Below are positions 10,545 through 11,642 of a stretch of 11,642 nt of DNA, piece by piece. The stretch's first letter is position 1. Each line of letters starts with the position of its first letter. The position numbers were made by a program, and so were the translations under genes. This DNA is from Pseudomonadota bacterium (lineage in GTDB: Bacteria; Pseudomonadota; Gammaproteobacteria; Burkholderiales; Thiobacillaceae): NCBI GenBank assembly GCA_021802595.1, contig JAJZRT010000059.1, positions 1-11,642 on the forward strand, given 5' to 3'. The notes below the pieces were generated by a model. That model worked only from the letters and a program-made list of their open reading frames with translations, did no database searches and was not told where the DNA came from.

Positions 10545-11642
10545 GTGTTCACGTTCAACCGTTGTTTCGCGCGCAGGCGTATGGCCCTGGCCATGCTGCT
10601 CGCCGGGCTGAGTTCGCCCAGCCATGCGCTGACGTTCGACGAGGCGCTGCGCCTTGCCGAGACGCACGCCCCGCAGCTGAAGGCCAGCGAGGAAAGCCTC
10701 GCCGCGGCCCGTTCCCTGCAAATCCCCGCAGGCGCCCTCCCCGATCCCAGGCTCGTGCTGGGCATCGACAACCTGCCAATCGAAGGCGCCGACCGCTACA
10801 GCCTGACCCGTGACGCCATGACCATGCAGCGCATCGGGCTCATGCAGGAGTTTCCCAACGCAGCCAAGCGGGAGGCCCGGGTCGCGGCGGCACAGGGCAA
10901 GGTCGCCCTGAGCGAAGCCGAGGCCCGCATCGCGCGGCTGACCGTGCTGCGCGAGACTGCCGTCGCCTGGATCGCGCGCCAGAGCGTCGAGCGCCAGCTG
11001 GCGCGCATCGATGCCTTGGCGGCGGAAAACCGGCTGCTCGCAGCGGCAGTTCGCGCCGAACTCTCCGGCGGCCAGGGATCGCCGGCGGACATCGTCGCCC
11101 CGCGCCAGGAAGCGGCACTGATCGACGAACGGCGCGACGAGTTGCGCGCGCGGCAGGCGCAGGCGATCGCGGCGCTGCGGCGCTGGATCGGCGCGGCGGC
11201 CGACGCGCCCCTCGAAGGCAGCGTACCGGCGTGGCCGATCCAGCGCGACACCCTGGAACATCGTCTGCATCATCATCCGGAACTGCTGGCGTACGACTCC
11301 CGGGCACATGTGCTGGACGCGGACATCGCGGAAGCACAGGCGGCGAAGCGACCCGATTGGGCGCTGGAAATGGACTATCAGCGCCGGGCCCCGCAGTACG
11401 GCGACATGGTGTCGGTGCAGGTCAGTTTCGACCTGCCGGTTTTCCCGGGGGCGCGCCAGGACCCGAAGATCGCCGCCGCGCGCGCCGAACGCGCACGCCT
11501 CGATGCGGAACGCGATGCCACGCTGCGTGAGCACACCGCGATGCTGGCGAGCGATTTCGCCGATTACCAGCGCTTCGCCGCCGCCGTCGAACGGCAGCAC
11601 GACATCCTGCTGCCGCTGGCGCAGGAAAAGGTCGACCTCAGA
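10545..11642 (+). CDS. TolC-family outer membrane protein, CusC/CzcC-type heavy-metal efflux (3' end missing)
   Basis: 366 codons are present and the frame is open at the right edge. The protein starts with a signal peptide (ARRRMALAMLLAGLSSPSHA, cleavage near 28). LTFDEALRLAETHAPQLKASEESLAAARSL then opens the first outer membrane efflux repeat; ALPDPRLVLGIDNLPI and MQRIGLMQEFPNAAKREAR are typical of the metal-efflux branch. The second repeat begins around HRLHHHPELLAYDSRAHVLDADIAEAQAAKRPDWALEMDYQRR. Long helical, Ala/Arg/Glu-rich segments fit the TolC tunnel. It should form the outer channel for an RND pump whose adaptor and pump genes lie beyond the window. The start is a GTG at 10545 with AGGGA 9 nt upstream; the ATG at codon 13 would shorten the basic n-region. 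Confidence 0.88.
   Translation, partial: MFTFNRCFARRRMALAMLLAGLSSPSHALTFDEALRLAETHAPQLKASEESLAAARSLQIPAGALPDPRLVLGIDNLPIEGADRYSLTRDAMTMQRIGLMQEFPNAAKREARVAAAQGKVALSEAEARIARLTVLRETAVAWIARQSVERQLARIDALAAENRLLAAAVRAELSGGQGSPADIVAPRQEAALIDERRDELRARQAQAIAALRRWIGAAADAPLEGSVPAWPIQRDTLEHRLHHHPELLAYDSRAHVLDADIAEAQAAKRPDWALEMDYQRRAPQYGDMVSVQVSFDLPVFPGARQDPKIAAARAERARLDAERDATLREHTAMLASDFADYQRFAAAVERQHDILLPLAQEKVDLR

Noticed and set aside
10530..11600. 356-residue minus-strand open frame opposite the TolC-family gene
   Set aside because: No recognisable domain; the plus strand has a clear signal peptide and efflux family motifs.

Overview
The window is GC-rich DNA from a proteobacterium, most likely a betaproteobacterium. 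The base composition, the Tat-dependent molybdenum hydroxylase, the LysM L,D-transpeptidase, the EmrRAB-type operon with a NodT-family outer membrane lipoprotein, and a near-consensus proteobacterial dif site all point that way. The dif site suggests the window lies at the replication terminus.

Layout. 1-684 (minus) holds the two-gene start of a molybdenum hydroxylase: a complete [2Fe-2S] small subunit followed by the Tat signal of the large subunit, which runs off the left edge. 807-1070 (minus) is a small zinc-ribbon protein. 1256-3341 is a cell-envelope block: two divergent L,D-transpeptidase genes whose start codons are 9 bp apart, and a convergent alanine-zipper lipoprotein ending in lysine, as expected of an Lpp-like substrate for such enzymes. 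A long hairpin lies at the convergent junction. 3544-8168 (minus) is a four-gene multidrug efflux operon in the order emrR-like regulator, outer membrane factor, emrA, emrB. The first three are joined by 4-bp ATGA overlaps.

The most unusual part is 8244-9942. A 28-bp dif site (8244-8271) sits just upstream of the emrR-like gene, and a 1,580-bp element is inserted at its XerC side. The element carries three translationally coupled small genes. The third resembles the VC1465/XafT family of Xer recombination activation factors of the Vibrio TLC satellite phage. Its far end (9835-9942) repeats the dif central region, the XerC arm and about 80 bp beyond, colinear and without gaps. The XerD arm is absent there, as described for the attP of TLC phage. 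An inverted XerC-like arm lies 25 nt away, so the end can fold as single-stranded DNA. No replication gene is recognisable; instead a cluster of perfect hairpins (9426-9658) follows the xafT-like gene. I read this as a minimal or reduced Xer-exploiting satellite of a filamentous phage, with the first ~100 bp of a second tandem copy or flanking remnant after it.

From 10076 to the right edge (plus) the chromosome resumes with a small secreted Cys/Met/His protein and a TolC-family outer membrane protein of the CusC/CzcC kind, the likely start of a heavy-metal RND efflux operon that continues outside the window.
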